This document shows positions 7,234 to 13,272 of a stretch of 19,522 nt of DNA, piece after piece. The notes below the pieces were generated by a model. That model had not been told where the DNA came from. It saw only the letters and a program-made list of their open reading frames with translations, and did no database searches. The stretch is from a bacterium HR23 (GTDB taxonomy: Bacteria; Chloroflexota; Dehalococcoidia; Lucifugimonadales; HRBIN23): NCBI GenBank assembly GCA_002923335.1, contig BEHZ01000015.1:1-19522 (forward strand). The letters run 5' to 3'. Both the position numbers and the translations under genes were made by a program. Numbering within the stretch: the first letter of the stretch is position 1; each line of letters begins with the position of its first letter.

Positions 7234-7496
7234 ACCTTCCCTCCCTCCTCAGGAGTCTGACTTTTGGTAAGGGTGATCTTCCACTCCGCGGAGGCGGTGC
7301 GCTGAATGCTCACATCCCACCCCAACTTCACCGCCTCGTTAGGGATGGTCAACAGGGCCGGGGGATGGTCTGTGAGCACCTCAATCACCTCGTCCCCTTT
7401 CGCCTTCTTCATAGCCTCCGAGGCCTTCAACATGGGGTAAGGACACACTTCACCGCGCACGTCCAGTCGCACGAGTTTTTTCCCGGTGGTGGTCAT
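7230..7496 (-). CDS. tusA: TusA/SirA-family sulfur carrier protein
   Basis: The protein has 88 residues, the usual length for the family. The hallmark CPYPMLKASEAM has the sulfur-carrying Cys18, preceded by LDVRGEVCP. The C-terminal half (EVIEVLTDHPPALLTIPNEAVKLGWDV) matches the rest of the fold. TusA-like proteins hold sulfur as a persulfide in the cytoplasm and pass it to partner enzymes. A perfect AGGAGG lies just upstream of the ATG. The gene is between the transporter and the rhodanese, a setting seen in many YeeE/YedE operons, where the carrier probably takes sulfur from the imported thiosulfate. It need not serve tRNA thiolation as E. coli TusA does, so the symbol is given at family level only. 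Confidence 0.93.
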   Translation of the reverse strand: MTTTGKKLVRLDVRGEVCPYPMLKASEAMKKAKGDEVIEVLTDHPPALLTIPNEAVKLGWDVSIQRTASAEWKITLTKSQTPEEGGKV

Positions 7497-7535
7497 AGCA
7501 CCTCCTTCACGCGCCGCCGCTGCTGGACGGCGCCA

Positions 7536-8807
7536 TTATCCGAGCCGACGCAGAAGACTTGCCCCCAGGAAACTGCCCCCTAACAGACCAAGGGCAAAAA
7601 GCCATCCGTTGAGGGCCAACGAGGGGATGGCGGAGAAGAAGGCCCCCAGAGTGCACCCCAGGGCCAGGGCTGCACCATACCCCATAAGCACCCCACCCCC
7701 AAAGGATTGGAGGTAACGGCGACGCTGACGGGGCACCCGCACCCTGAACTCCCCTGCCAAGGCAGCCGAGATGAAGGAGCCAGCCACCATCCCCAACACC
7801 AGCATTGCGTCGTGGGTCAGGCCAAAGGCGGTAGGGGGTTTCAGGGCCGGATTGCACGCCCCCCCAAACTGATCCAGCCCCATCAGAGGAGGGAGGGGCA
7901 CCAGATATACCCCCAGGGGACGCCATAGGGCCTCCATCCACTGGTAGAGAGGGCCCGTAACCCCCCAGGGATGGTGCACCAGGAACAGGGCGGCGTTCAG
8001 AACGCCCAGAGCAGCCCCTGCAACCATCACCGGCCAGGGGCGGAGAAAGACCTTCTCCAGCAAGAGACGCATCTCTCCCCTCACCCCGTGGGACACCGGC
8101 GCATTGCCCCCCTCGGCGATGGCCGCTCCTGCCCACGACAGACGGGGCCGGTGGCGGTGCTCCCACCACACTAGGCCCAGGAAAGCCAGGCCGATAAGGG
8201 CAAGGGTGAGGAGCATCCCTCCGCTGTAGCCCAGGTGCTCCGGAAACCAGACGAGAGGAGAATGGGCGACGCTCACCTGCCACCAGAAACCCCAGGTAAA
8301 GGCCAGGAGCACAAAGCCCAGCATGACGCCTGCCAAAGCCGCAATGGAAGCGGTATACCCTTCTCCAATGCGATACAGGGTGCCGGAGATGCACCCCCCG
8401 GCCATGCTCATCCCAATGGCGAAGAGCACCCCCGCTACCGCAGTGTGAAAGCCCAGGGGCAGGATATTGGCCCCTGGCGGGTAGTTACCGGGCAGGAGGG
8501 TAGGGGTGCGCAAATACATAGCGATGGTGAAAAGGGGGGTGGCCACCGCCAATCCCGCCAGGATGCCCCGCATCACCCGCGCCTCGCCCATAAGGAAGAG
8601 GTCGCGGAAGGCGGAAGCAAAGCAGAAGCGCCCCCTCTGCAAGATGAAGCCGAACAGCAGGCCGAAGACCCATAGCAACTGCCACTGCGGGTAATGGCCC
8701 AGGAGAAGGAAGACCGCCCCGGCCCCTGCCAAGGCCAGCCCTCCCAGGAGCGCCTGGCCGGTGAGGCGTATCTTCCGTTGCGGGACAGTGGCAACTTTGT
8801 CCATCAT
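7536..8807 (-). CDS. tsuA: TsuA/YeeE-YedE family thiosulfate (sulfur compound) transporter
   Basis: The protein has 423 residues with about ten or more hydrophobic spans. The family's Cys motifs are all present: GRFCFASAFRD (Cys62), GGCISGTLYRIGEG (Cys139), FGGACNPA (Cys318) and LGCTLGAFFS (Cys385). In the characterised bacterial TsuA these cysteines line the path along which thiosulfate is relayed through the membrane. The two halves are linked by a soluble loop (about 215-250), consistent with the pseudo-duplicated fold. The first ATG (8807) is chosen because GGAGG lies 6 nt upstream; a second ATG follows directly. The gene is first in the operon and is preceded by a 208-nt leader with an attenuator-like structure. 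Thiosulfate is the likeliest substrate, given the rhodanese and TusA neighbours, but other sulfur or selenium compounds are carried by some family members. Confidence 0.9.
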   Translation of the reverse strand: MMDKVATVPQRKIRLTGQALLGGLALAGAGAVFLLLGHYPQWQLLWVFGLLFGFILQRGRFCFASAFRDLFLMGEARVMRGILAGLAVATPLFTIAMYLRTPTLLPGNYPPGANILPLGFHTAVAGVLFAIGMSMAGGCISGTLYRIGEGYTASIAALAGVMLGFVLLAFTWGFWWQVSVAHSPLVWFPEHLGYSGGMLLTLALIGLAFLGLVWWEHRHRPRLSWAGAAIAEGGNAPVSHGVRGEMRLLLEKVFLRPWPVMVAGAALGVLNAALFLVHHPWGVTGPLYQWMEALWRPLGVYLVPLPPLMGLDQFGGACNPALKPPTAFGLTHDAMLVLGMVAGSFISAALAGEFRVRVPRQRRRYLQSFGGGVLMGYGAALALGCTLGAFFSAIPSLALNGWLFALGLLGGSFLGASLLRRLG

Positions 8808-8822
8808 GTGCTCCCTCCGCTC

Positions 8823-8854
8823 AAAGGAAAGCCCCTCGCTGAGGGCGAGGGGCT
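8823..8854 (-). terminator. Leader terminator (3:4 stem) before the thiosulfate transporter
   Basis: On the minus strand a perfect 10-bp stem (8854-8845 with 8839-8830) closes a 5-nt loop and runs into UUU CC UUU. It lies 15 nt ahead of the transporter start codon, and its 5' arm shares AGCC (8854-8851) with the antiterminator arm. The U-tract is interrupted by two C, so efficiency may be moderate. Confidence 0.65.
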
Positions 8855-8947
8855 GGGGTGTGGCTTCGTCCCACTGGCGCCGGTAGGGTTAGGGGGGCTT
8901 CTGCTCAAAGGCACACCACACCCCAGCCGTTGCACAGGTGCAACAGC
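8851..8947 (-). promoter_or_regulatory. Attenuator: 1:2 hairpin and 2:3 antiterminator in the leader of the thiosulfate operon
   Basis: On the minus strand GGCTGGGGTGTGG (8928-8916) is perfectly complementary over 13 bp to CCACACCCCAGCC (8863-8851), which overlaps the 5' arm of the terminator. A competing 9-bp hairpin (8947-8939 with 8934-8926, CCUG loop, one U-G pair) spans the third and fourth Cys codons and takes the first three bases of the 13-nt arm. A ribosome halted on the Cys codons would melt the 1:2 hairpin, allow 2:3 and block the terminator. The pairings are read directly; regulation by Cys-tRNA is inferred. Confidence 0.6.
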
Positions 8948-9011
8948 AGCAGACTTTTACCCGCACGGGGCGGGGAACGGCCGGGCTAGTGGCGTGCCGG
9001 TCTACATACAT
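8889..9011 (-). CDS. Cys-rich leader peptide of the thiosulfate operon
   Basis: This 40-codon ORF starts with an ATG 10 nt after the -10 hexamer of the operon promoter. Transcription should begin about 3-5 nt before it, so it would be nearly leaderless. The peptide contains VKVCCCCTCATAGVWC: four tandem Cys codons (8951-8940), a fifth at 8936 and a sixth at 8915. Six Cys in 40 residues, clustered just before a potential antiterminator, is the layout of amino-acid attenuators such as trpL or hisL. Cys-rich upstream ORFs that respond to cysteine are known in actinobacteria. The stop TAA is at 8889-8891, 25 nt before antiterminator arm 3. The same frame continues upstream to an ATG at 9104 with AGGAG close by, but that lies upstream of the promoter. 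The peptide itself is probably non-functional apart from its translation. Confidence 0.6.
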   Translation of the reverse strand: MYVDRHATSPAVPRPVRVKVCCCCTCATAGVWCAFEQKPP

Positions 9012-9021
9012 CCTGTGCGGT

Positions 9022-9050
9022 AGTATAGAAGCGAGTGTGCAGCGTGTCAA
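9022..9050 (-). promoter_or_regulatory. Promoter of the thiosulfate transport operon
   Basis: On the minus strand TTGACA (9050-9045) is separated by 17 nt from TATACT (9027-9022). This is the best promoter of the window (6/6 and 5/6 matches, ideal spacing). Start of transcription is expected at the A at 9016 or 9014, giving a leader of about 208 nt before the transporter. Confidence 0.78.
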
Positions 9051-9213
9051 GCCCCCGGGCCAGGTGGCACTGTCACACCGTCGGTGGGCGAACCTGTGTT
9101 TCATGGTCTCCTGAAATGGACACGGCACAGGCCCAGGGCAACCCGAATCGTTCCCCGAGGGATGCGACGAAGGCCGTTGCAGTTATGTTGACCAACCGCA
9201 GATGTGACAGTAA

Positions 9214-9274
9214 CGGGGTGCCTGGGCGTTCGTGGGCATCTTCTGCAGCCTCCCTTCAGCGAGCAGGCACCCCG
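9214..9274 (+). repeat. Inverted repeat with 11-bp perfect arms
   Basis: CGGGGTGCCTG (9214-9224) and its exact reverse complement (9264-9274) enclose 39 nt. There is no T-tract, so it is not an obvious terminator. It could be a structured RNA element or a cruciform; no family recognised. Confidence 0.45.
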
Positions 9275-9333
9275 GCCTCCTGGCATACTTTATGACCTTA
9301 TCCCAGTCTGCCGGAAGGCAGGGCCAACCCTTA

Positions 9334-9369
9334 TAGGGCTCACAAGGCGCATACGCCGTAGAAGCCCTA
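9334..9369 (+). repeat. Stem-loop, 7-bp outer and 4-bp inner stem
   Basis: TAGGGCT (9334-9340) pairs with AGCCCTA (9363-9369). Inside, GGCG and CGCC pair around a CATA loop. It lies in the non-coding region before the thiamine-diphosphate enzyme; the function is not known. Confidence 0.35.
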
Positions 9370-9450
9370 CGGAGCGCCGATGCAGTGCACTCCTACACAG
9401 AGTTCCCGAAAGCCCCAGTGTCCACCGCGTCCATCCCTTATCCCCTCTTG

Positions 9451-9459
9451 TGCTACACT
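9451..9459 (+). promoter_or_regulatory. Weak extended -10 candidate for the thiamine-diphosphate enzyme gene
   Basis: TGC followed by TACACT fits an extended -10 box, without a clear -35. Transcription would start near 9466, giving a leader of about 116 nt before the ATG at 9582. Confidence 0.25.
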
Positions 9460-9581
9460 ATCCCCGCCCTCTCAGCCGGTTGCCCGAACAAGGGAGGTTG
9501 GAGAAACAGGAAAAGAGAGAGGTGGTGTGGATGGAGGTGGCTCCCTCACCGGCCCAAAGCAGAGGGCAGAAGGAGGCCCGC

Positions 9582-11312
9582 ATGCCCCAAAGCACCCTGG
9601 CACCCGTGCGCACCGGTGCCGAAGCCTTTGTAGAACTCCTCAATGCCAACGGTGTGGATTACATCTTTCTCAACTCGGGCACCGACACCTTTCCCATCCA
9701 GGAGGCCATCGCCCGCTTCCGGAGCGAAGGACGCCCAACCCCCCAGGTCGTCGTGTGCCCCCACGAGGCGGTGGCCATGGCCGCCGCCCACGGCCACTTT
9801 ATGGTCAGCGGACGCCCCCAGGTGGTGCTGGTGCACGTGGATATCGGCACCCTGCAGGTAGGGGGTGCTCTCCACAACGCCCAGCGGGGGAAGGCAGGCA
9901 TTGTCCTCTGCGCAGGCCGTGCACCCCTTACCCTGGAGGGCGAACTCCCCGGAAGCCGTAACCTCTGGATCCACTGGATTCAGGAGCAGATGGACCAGGG
10001 GATGATCGTGCGGGGGCTGGTGAAGTGGGACTATGAACTACGACGCAACGAGAGCATCCATCACGTGGTCAACCGGGCCTTCGCCGTCGCCGCGGCAGAG
10101 CCGGCGGGGCCCGTCTACCTCTCCCTTCCACGGGAGGTGCTGATGGCGGAGATGGAGGGGGTGCCCATCGGGGGGGAGGCGGAGCGCTCCCTGCCCATTA
10201 CCCCCCAGGCCGATCCCCATGCCCTTGCCCAGGCAGGCGACGCGCTGGCCAAGGCCCAACACCCCCTCATCATTGTGGGGAGAGCCGGACGCAACCCCAC
10301 GGCGGTTGGGCCCCTGGTTGCCCTGGCAGAGCGCCTGGGAGCGCCCGTGGTCGCCTCGGCCTACCGCCTGAACTTCCCCACCACCCACCCCTTGTGGGCG
10401 GGCACCCTCCCCGACGCTTACCTGCGGGAGGCGGATGTTATCCTTATTGTGGACGAGGAGGTGCCCTACATCCCCTCTCGGGTGAAGCCCCGCCCCGATG
10501 CGACCATCATCTGGATAGACATAGACCCTGTGAAGCCCACGATCCCCCTCTTTACCTTCCCCGCCCACCTGCGCATCCACGCCGACTCCGCCAAAGCCCT
10601 CCCCGCCCTGGTGGAGGCAGTGGACGCAGTCCTCACCCCCACCCAGCGCCAGCGCAACCTGGAGCGCCTGGAGGCCCTGGCCCAAACCCACCAGCAGAGG
10701 CGGGAGGAGGTGCGTCGCACGGCCCAGCGTCTGGCAGCGGCATGCCCCATCGCCCCCGAGTGGCTCGTCTCATGCATTGACCAGGTCCTCGCTCCCGAAG
10801 ACCTCCTGCTGGACGAGACGGTTACCAACGCTGGCCTGGTGGCACAAGGGGTTGCCCGCACCCTCCCCGGCACCCTGTTCACCAGCGGGGGGTCCAGCCT
10901 GGGCTGGGCCTTGGGGGCTTCCATCGGGGCCAAACTGGCCGCCCCTGACCGTCGTGTGGTTGCCCTCGTCGGGGATGGCTCCTTCCTCTTCGGGTGCCCC
11001 ACCTCGGCCCTCTGGACGGCCACGGCCTATCGTGCCCCCTTCCTCACCGTTATCTTCAACAACCAGATGCACCACGCCACCAAGCGCTCCTGGCGAGAGG
11101 CCTACCCCCAGAGTTATGCCCAGCGCTTGGGCGAGTGGATAGGGGTGGACTTGACCCCCTCTCCGGACTACGCCCTGGTGGCCCAGGCGTGCGGCGCCTA
11201 CGGGGAGCGGGTGGAAGACCCCGCCCAGGTGCTTCCCGCCCTGCGCCGGGGCCTGGAGGCGGTGGAGCGGGGACAACCTGCCGTCCTGGATATGCGTATC
11301 CAGCGCCCCTAG
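9582..11312 (+). CDS. Thiamine-diphosphate-dependent enzyme of the acetolactate synthase family
   Basis: The protein has 576 residues with the three-domain layout of the family. The N-terminal pyrimidine-binding domain contains the activating glutamate in CPHEAVAMAAAHGH (Glu62). The central domain is near 190-330. The C-terminal diphosphate-binding domain has the motif GDGSF at 464-468, followed about 27 residues later by FNN (Asn493-494), which bind Mg2+ and thiamine diphosphate. The start ATG 9582 is chosen because AAGGAGG lies 5-6 nt upstream; an in-frame ATG at 9531 has a poorer site. No small regulatory subunit (IlvH/IlvN) or other branched-chain gene is adjacent, so biosynthetic acetolactate synthase is not the best guess. 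Stand-alone members include benzoylformate, oxalyl-CoA and related decarboxylases or lyases. The substrate cannot be called. The gene ends 3 nt from a convergent permease gene. Confidence 0.88.
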   Translation: MPQSTLAPVRTGAEAFVELLNANGVDYIFLNSGTDTFPIQEAIARFRSEGRPTPQVVVCPHEAVAMAAAHGHFMVSGRPQVVLVHVDIGTLQVGGALHNAQRGKAGIVLCAGRAPLTLEGELPGSRNLWIHWIQEQMDQGMIVRGLVKWDYELRRNESIHHVVNRAFAVAAAEPAGPVYLSLPREVLMAEMEGVPIGGEAERSLPITPQADPHALAQAGDALAKAQHPLIIVGRAGRNPTAVGPLVALAERLGAPVVASAYRLNFPTTHPLWAGTLPDAYLREADVILIVDEEVPYIPSRVKPRPDATIIWIDIDPVKPTIPLFTFPAHLRIHADSAKALPALVEAVDAVLTPTQRQRNLERLEALAQTHQQRREEVRRTAQRLAAACPIAPEWLVSCIDQVLAPEDLLLDETVTNAGLVAQGVARTLPGTLFTSGGSSLGWALGASIGAKLAAPDRRVVALVGDGSFLFGCPTSALWTATAYRAPFLTVIFNNQMHHATKRSWREAYPQSYAQRLGEWIGVDLTPSPDYALVAQACGAYGERVEDPAQVLPALRRGLEAVERGQPAVLDMRIQRP

Positions 11313-11315
11313 CCG

Positions 11316-12215
11316 TTACCGCCCCCGTAGACGGGGGTCCAGCAGGTCCCGCACCGCATCCCCCAGCAGGTTGAAGCCATACACCGCCAGGCTGAGGGCG
11401 ACCCCGGGGGCAATGGGAATCCAGGGGGCCAGTTCGGCGTAGTTGGCAGCGGTCCCGAAGAGGTCCCGCCCCCAGGACGGGGTGGGAGGCGGGATCCCCA
11501 TCCCCAGGAAACTGAGGGACGCCTCGGTTACGATGGCCCCACCCAGGGTAGCAGTCGCCACGATGATGTAAGGGGCGACGCAGTTGGGGGCTACGTGGAA
11601 GAAGAGGATACGCCAGGTGCTGGCACCCAGGGCCTGCGCCGCCTTCACATACTCCATCTCCTTCACAATGAGCACTTGGGAGCGCACCACTCGTGCCGCC
11701 AAAGGCACGACAACGATGGCGATGGCCAATATCACATTCCGGGTGCTGGAACCCAACACCGTTACAATCACCAGGGCGATAATAAGGCTGGGGAAGGCCC
11801 AAAGGATATCCATGAAGCGCTGAACGCCGTTATCCCACACCCCGCCCCAGTAGGCGCTGATGAGGGCCAGGACCGCTCCGGCGCCAGTCCCCAGGATGGT
11901 AGAAAGGAACCCCACCAGCAGGGAGATACGCCCCCCGTAAATGACCCGCGCAAACACATCCCGCCCCAGGTGGTCGGTGCCCAGCCAGTGCTCTGCCGAG
12001 GGGGGGCGCAGGCGGGCGGTGGTAATGGCATTGGGGTCGTGGGGGGTAATGTAAGGGGCAAACACAGCCGACGCCACGACCAGGAGCAGGATAACAGCCC
12101 CGGCCGTCCCCAGGGGCTTACGCCGTGCCGACAGGAGCAGGGTTTTCCAGAACCCCTGCCCCTTACGAACCAGGCCCACCCTTTCGGTGCTGGCCGAGCG
12201 CGGTGTTGTCGCCAT
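11316..12215 (-). CDS. ABC importer permease, DppC/OppC type
   Basis: The protein has 299 residues. It has an N-terminal transmembrane segment (about 38-56), then the family signature HWLGTDHLGRDVFARVIYGGR at about 76-97, and five further spans. The EAA loop that contacts the ATPase reads EYVKAAQALGASTWRILFFH. It forms the membrane channel together with the DppB-type subunit, whose stop codon is only 3 nt before this ATG; the TTGGAG ribosome-binding site is inside the end of that gene, so translation is probably coupled. No gene for an ATPase follows: the next gene downstream is convergent and ends 3 nt away. Confidence 0.93.
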   Translation of the reverse strand: MATTPRSASTERVGLVRKGQGFWKTLLLSARRKPLGTAGAVILLLVVASAVFAPYITPHDPNAITTARLRPPSAEHWLGTDHLGRDVFARVIYGGRISLLVGFLSTILGTGAGAVLALISAYWGGVWDNGVQRFMDILWAFPSLIIALVIVTVLGSSTRNVILAIAIVVVPLAARVVRSQVLIVKEMEYVKAAQALGASTWRILFFHVAPNCVAPYIIVATATLGGAIVTEASLSFLGMGIPPPTPSWGRDLFGTAANYAELAPWIPIAPGVALSLAVYGFNLLGDAVRDLLDPRLRGR

Positions 12216-12218
12216 GCG

Positions 12219-13205
12219 CTACTCCAAACGCACCCGTGGGTTCAGCCAAGCATAAAGGACATCCACCAGCAGGTTGGCCAGGGTAACAAAAAGGGCGATG
12301 GCAAACAGGCTGGCCTGAATGACGTTGTAGTCCCGGCGTAGGGTCGCCTCAAAGAGGAAGCGCCCTGCCCCCGGCAGGTTGAAGGCTGCTTCCACCACTA
12401 CCAGCCCCCCAATGGCGAACCCGAACTGTAGCCCCAGCACGGTGATGACCGGGAGCAGGGCATTGCGGAGAGCGTGGCGCAGGATGATGGTTCGCTCCCG
12501 CAGGCCCTTGCTCCAGGCGGTGCGGATGTAATCCTCCCGCAGAACCTCCAGGAGGGAGGAGCGGGTCATGCGGGTAACCACACCGATGAAACCGAAGGCG
12601 ACGGCGAAACTGGGGAAGAAGAGTTGGGTAAGGTTGCGCAAGGGGTTTTCCCAGAAGGGCACATAGTCCAGGGAGGGGAGCCAACTGAACACCCGCAACA
12701 GGACCACGATGATGAGGATGGCCACCCAGAAGGAGGGCATGGAAAGGCCCGAGATAGCGATAATACGGGCAATGTAGTCCAAAGGGGTGTCCTGCTTGAT
12801 GGCGGAGAGGATGCCCAAGGGGATACCCACCAGGACGGTCATAATGAAGGCCAGGATGGCCATGTTCAGCGAGAGGGGAAGACGCCGAAGGTATTCGTCC
12901 ACCACATCGCCCCCGCCCCAGGAGGACTTGCCGAAGTTGAAGCGGATGGAGTTGGCCAGCCAGGTGATGTATTGCTGGGCCAGGGGTTTATCCAACCCCA
13001 GTTCACGGCGCTTGGCCTCCAGTTGGGCTTTGGGGACCGCCTCGCCCCGGCTGGGGTCGGCCAGGGCGATGAGGGCGGGGTCCCCAGGGACGATGCGCAT
13101 AAGGATGAAGGTGAGGGTCGCTACGCCGTAAACGGTGAGGATGCCCAGGAGGAGGCGCCGTATGAGGAAGGCCCGCACGGTCCGATGCTCCCCCCTTTCC
13201 CGCAT
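12219..13205 (-). CDS. ABC importer permease, DppB/OppB type
   Basis: The protein has up to 328 residues. The first span (RAFLIRRLLLGILTVYGVATL) is followed by the periplasmic segment MRIVPGDPALIALAD, typical of DppB/OppB. Later spans follow, and the EAA loop is EDYIRTAWSKGLRERTIILRHALRNALLP. It pairs with the DppC-type subunit to import peptides, nickel or other solutes. The ATG at 13205 has GGAAGG directly abutting it, which is too close. A GTG at 13178, nine codons inside, has GGGGGGAG about 10 nt upstream and matches where most family members begin, so it may be the true start. A strong hairpin lies between this gene and the upstream binding-protein gene. Confidence 0.92.
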   Translation of the reverse strand: MRERGEHRTVRAFLIRRLLLGILTVYGVATLTFILMRIVPGDPALIALADPSRGEAVPKAQLEAKRRELGLDKPLAQQYITWLANSIRFNFGKSSWGGGDVVDEYLRRLPLSLNMAILAFIMTVLVGIPLGILSAIKQDTPLDYIARIIAISGLSMPSFWVAILIIVVLLRVFSWLPSLDYVPFWENPLRNLTQLFFPSFAVAFGFIGVVTRMTRSSLLEVLREDYIRTAWSKGLRERTIILRHALRNALLPVITVLGLQFGFAIGGLVVVEAAFNLPGAGRFLFEATLRRDYNVIQASLFAIALFVTLANLLVDVLYAWLNPRVRLE

Positions 13206-13218
13206 CCTTCCGATGACC

Positions 13219-13253
13219 GCTCCAGGGACGGGGAGAGCCCCCGCCCCTGGAGC
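13219..13253 (-). repeat. Strong intercistronic hairpin between the binding-protein and permease genes
   Basis: GCTCCAGGG (13219-13227) pairs perfectly with CCCTGGAGC (13245-13253). After an A-C mismatch the inner CGGGG pairs with CCCCG around a 5-nt loop. No T-tract follows on the minus strand, so it is more likely an RNA-stability or partial-attenuation element than a full terminator. In other importers such hairpins make the binding protein more abundant than the permeases. Confidence 0.65.
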
Positions 13254-13272
13254 CAGCGCTCAACGAGAGGCT

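Larger units (their letters stand above)
9051..9581 (+). other. Non-coding stretch upstream of the thiamine-diphosphate enzyme
   Basis: About 530 nt between the divergent thiosulfate promoter and the enzyme gene. I see no convincing gene on either strand; the open frames here have no recognisable motif. It holds a 9-bp inverted pair (9069-9077 and 9203-9211), two stem-loops (9214-9274 and 9334-9369) and a weak extended -10 element (9451-9459). Confidence 0.5.

Noticed and set aside
7507..8394. 295-codon minus-strand frame overlapping the TsuA-type transporter
   Set aside because: It is an alternative frame of the transporter gene with no motif, and it lacks the Cys signatures found in the transporter frame.
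9204..9581. Extended N-terminus of the thiamine-diphosphate enzyme (126 more codons)
   Set aside because: The added sequence has no family similarity and lacks a ribosome-binding site, whereas ATG 9582 has AAGGAGG at good distance and fits the family length.
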